Source: Promethearchaeia archaeon (lineage in GTDB: Archaea; Asgardarchaeota; Lokiarchaeia; Sigyniarchaeales; SOKP01). Taken from it: a stretch of DNA of 64,000 nucleotides. The first letter of the stretch is position 1. Each line of letters opens with the position of its first letter. The notes under the pieces were generated by a model. That model was not told where the DNA came from and ran no database searches. It worked only from the letters and a program-made list of their open reading frames with translations. A program made the position numbers and the translations under genes. Shown one piece after another: positions 62,524-64,000 of this stretch. Location: contig JAHQWL010000023.1 in NCBI GenBank assembly GCA_029856155.1, forward strand, positions 62,001 to 126,000, in the 5' to 3' direction.

Positions 62524-62934
62524 TCAGATTTTTTCATGATTTTGAATGATAATCAACACAAACGAAATATATATAAATATCATACATGAGAAACTATATA
62601 CTGGAGTAAAACAGGCAGATCCATAAAACCTTATTAAAAAAATTATATTAAAACCAATTCCAAAAAGCAAGGCTGTTATTATAGGGACTTTAAATTTTCT
62701 ATCAATTATTTTAATTCTTACCACAATTATCCCAGATATAACCATTATTAAAATTTTTATGGGCTCAAACAATGCTAAAAATAAATAAAAACCCATTAAA
62801 ACTAATTGATTTAGAGATATTAATTGTTGTATCCGTAAAATTAGAATAAGATTAATTATAAATGATATTATTGTTATTAAAACAATAAAAATAACTAATC
62901 TGATTAATAAATTATATCTTTTTCTAATATTCAT
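62524..62934 (-). CDS. hypothetical four-helix membrane protein
   Basis: 136 residues with four hydrophobic helices and a basic N-terminus (NIRKRYNLL). Convergent with the GT87-like gene (5 bp between stops). No family recognised. Confidence 0.5.
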   Translation of the reverse strand: MNIRKRYNLLIRLVIFIVLITIISFIINLILILRIQQLISLNQLVLMGFYLFLALFEPIKILIMVISGIIVVRIKIIDRKFKVPIITALLFGIGFNIIFLIRFYGSACFTPVYSFSCMIFIYISFVLIIIQNHEKI

Positions 62935-63138
62935 TAAACCATTTTGTTTTAATCTAATTATAATAGATATCCAGATATTTAAAGCCTAAATCTTTACACT
63001 TAGAATAATTATTAATATTATTTGGTTTCAACATAAATATTTTTATATTTAATTGAATTAATAAAGATTGGTTTATCCTTAAATGAAAATAGAATTGAAA
63101 TCCTTATTATTTGAAATAAATAATTGATGTGATTATTA

Positions 63139-63876
63139 ATGTCTGAAGATGAAGTAATTTGCAATAATTGCAGGAAGCTAACTAAAAAAAGTCATAAATA
63201 CTGCATGCATTGCGGTAGTTTATTAACACCATACTCGCCATTTCCATCGCGAGAAACTCAAGAAAGCTTACGCGATCCATTCGATACCACATCTATACCC
63301 TCAGATAAATTAGGTAAATTTCACATAAGTGAACTTAGTACTGGCTATAAAGTATTAGCATTTTTTATTATTGTCGCTGTAGTAGATTTAGTAGCATCAT
63401 TTATATTCGTGTTTGGCTACCATTTACCATTAAATACTTATTTTATGTTATTTGTAGGATTTTTTATTTTATTTATGATAATCGTTGGTTTAATATGGGG
63501 TGTAGCGGCAGGTTCAGATTTTGCTAATGCAGCATTGAAAGGTTGTGCCGCTATATTTGGTATTATCCTCCTCCTAGCAATTATTATACCGATCTATGTT
63601 ATATATGCTTTACCAAGTATTGTTGGGTCATTTTCTTTTTCTTCACCCGCGCTTGAAGAATTAGGGCAACGGATAACAGATGCCATTAGCAATGCGTTAA
63701 ACAATTTTATTGGATCAATATTTCGAGAAATTGGGGATAATATTAAAACTTCTTGGGAAAATGCGTTTGCAGATGTCGAAGTTCCTGGTTTTGAGCCATT
63801 CTTATTTCTTGGCTTATTTATTTCACTTTCTATAATTCTTATATATAAGTACCATTTAACTATTAAAAAAAAATAG
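63139..63876 (+). CDS. zinc-ribbon membrane protein
   Basis: 245 residues: an N-terminal zinc ribbon (CNNCRKL, CMHCGSLL), a linker, three hydrophobic segments (~75-165), an amphipathic soluble stretch (~165-215) and a last membrane helix. ATG 63139 follows GTGATT by 4 nt. No specific family recognised. Confidence 0.6.
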   Translation: MSEDEVICNNCRKLTKKSHKYCMHCGSLLTPYSPFPSRETQESLRDPFDTTSIPSDKLGKFHISELSTGYKVLAFFIIVAVVDLVASFIFVFGYHLPLNTYFMLFVGFFILFMIIVGLIWGVAAGSDFANAALKGCAAIFGIILLLAIIIPIYVIYALPSIVGSFSFSSPALEELGQRITDAISNALNNFIGSIFREIGDNIKTSWENAFADVEVPGFEPFLFLGLFISLSIILIYKYHLTIKKK

Positions 63877-63943
63877 GATTAATTACTAAGATTATTTTTA
63901 TTTCCTTTTTTTTAAATAGCAGTAATTTAAACTGAATTTCAAT

Positions 63944-64000
63944 ATGCTATATGACGAAAAAATGAAAGAAAACCAAAATAAAAAGTTGTACCCTCCTAGA
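63944..64000 (+). CDS. 5' end of a gene cut by the window edge
   Basis: ATG 63944 opens a frame (MLYDEKMKENQNKK… to PPR) that runs off the right edge. TTTAAATAG at 63911-63919 is suitably placed as a TATA box for a nearly leaderless transcript. Too little to assign. Confidence 0.4.
   Translation, partial: MLYDEKMKENQNKKLYPPR

Noticed and set aside
1..64000. tRNA or rRNA genes
   Set aside because: I saw no GC-rich cloverleaf with a GTTCRANNC arm; GGTTCAAG at 33525 is inside the UvrA gene.

Overview
The window is AT-rich DNA from an archaeon, most likely a Lokiarchaeia-type Asgard. The best evidence is a full-length eukaryote-like actin (21433-22578, minus strand). Its operon also encodes a protein that appears to fuse a roadblock/LC7-like domain to a TrmB-type regulator. 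Archaeal-type TATA boxes, GGTGA-type Shine-Dalgarno (SD) sites, many TrmB/AbrB/ArsR/PadR regulators and a tungsten-type aldehyde:ferredoxin oxidoreductase fit this. I saw no rRNA, tRNA, CRISPR array or insertion sequence.

Layout. 0-4 kb: an arsenite exporter (ACR3) with two small accessory genes, then a cation-efflux protein fused to winged-helix domains and an HD phosphohydrolase. 4-6.6 kb: a TetR regulator and an SDR dehydrogenase share a divergent promoter with four 8-bp operator repeats. 6.7-12.5 kb: a Mg/Co-chelatase locus, with ChlI-ChlD fused and CobN/BchH cut in two by one in-frame UAA. 12.5-19.8 kb: a mosaic of four SAM methyltransferases, two AbrB-like proteins, a TrmB and an ArsR regulator, and an ABC exporter with a small Cys-rich partner. 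19.9-22.6 kb: the actin operon. 22.9-27.4 kb: leuACDB. 27.9 kb: a VOC/glyoxalase-fold gene. 28.4-39.7 kb: a compact seven-gene operon (PadR, BtrH-like, DUF3795, methyltransferase, UvrA2-like, a 1623-residue tandem UvrA and an alpha/alpha-toroid protein). 39.9-45.9 kb: membrane proteins, an alpha/beta hydrolase and an MFS transporter. 46-51.7 kb: Nudix, two tandem ferredoxin-domain paralogs, a GH4 glycosidase and a CPBP protease. 52.5-56.6 kb: AOR, an unknown protein and pyruvate kinase. 56.7-64 kb: decayed and hypothetical genes, a nitroreductase, a TspO-like protein and a GT87-like membrane protein.

Three things stand out. First, the UvrA/BtrH/PadR operon looks like an undescribed DNA-damage or DNA-binding-metabolite resistance or processing system. 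Second, several genes, including actin, appear to start at AUU or AUA placed correctly behind a strong SD. For actin there is no ATG, GTG or TTG that keeps the first phosphate loop. Third, many regulator genes carry well-ordered operators (14-bp and 8-bp iterations and perfect inverted repeats) next to their own promoters. The window also holds several gene relics, two of them partial duplications of intact neighbours.
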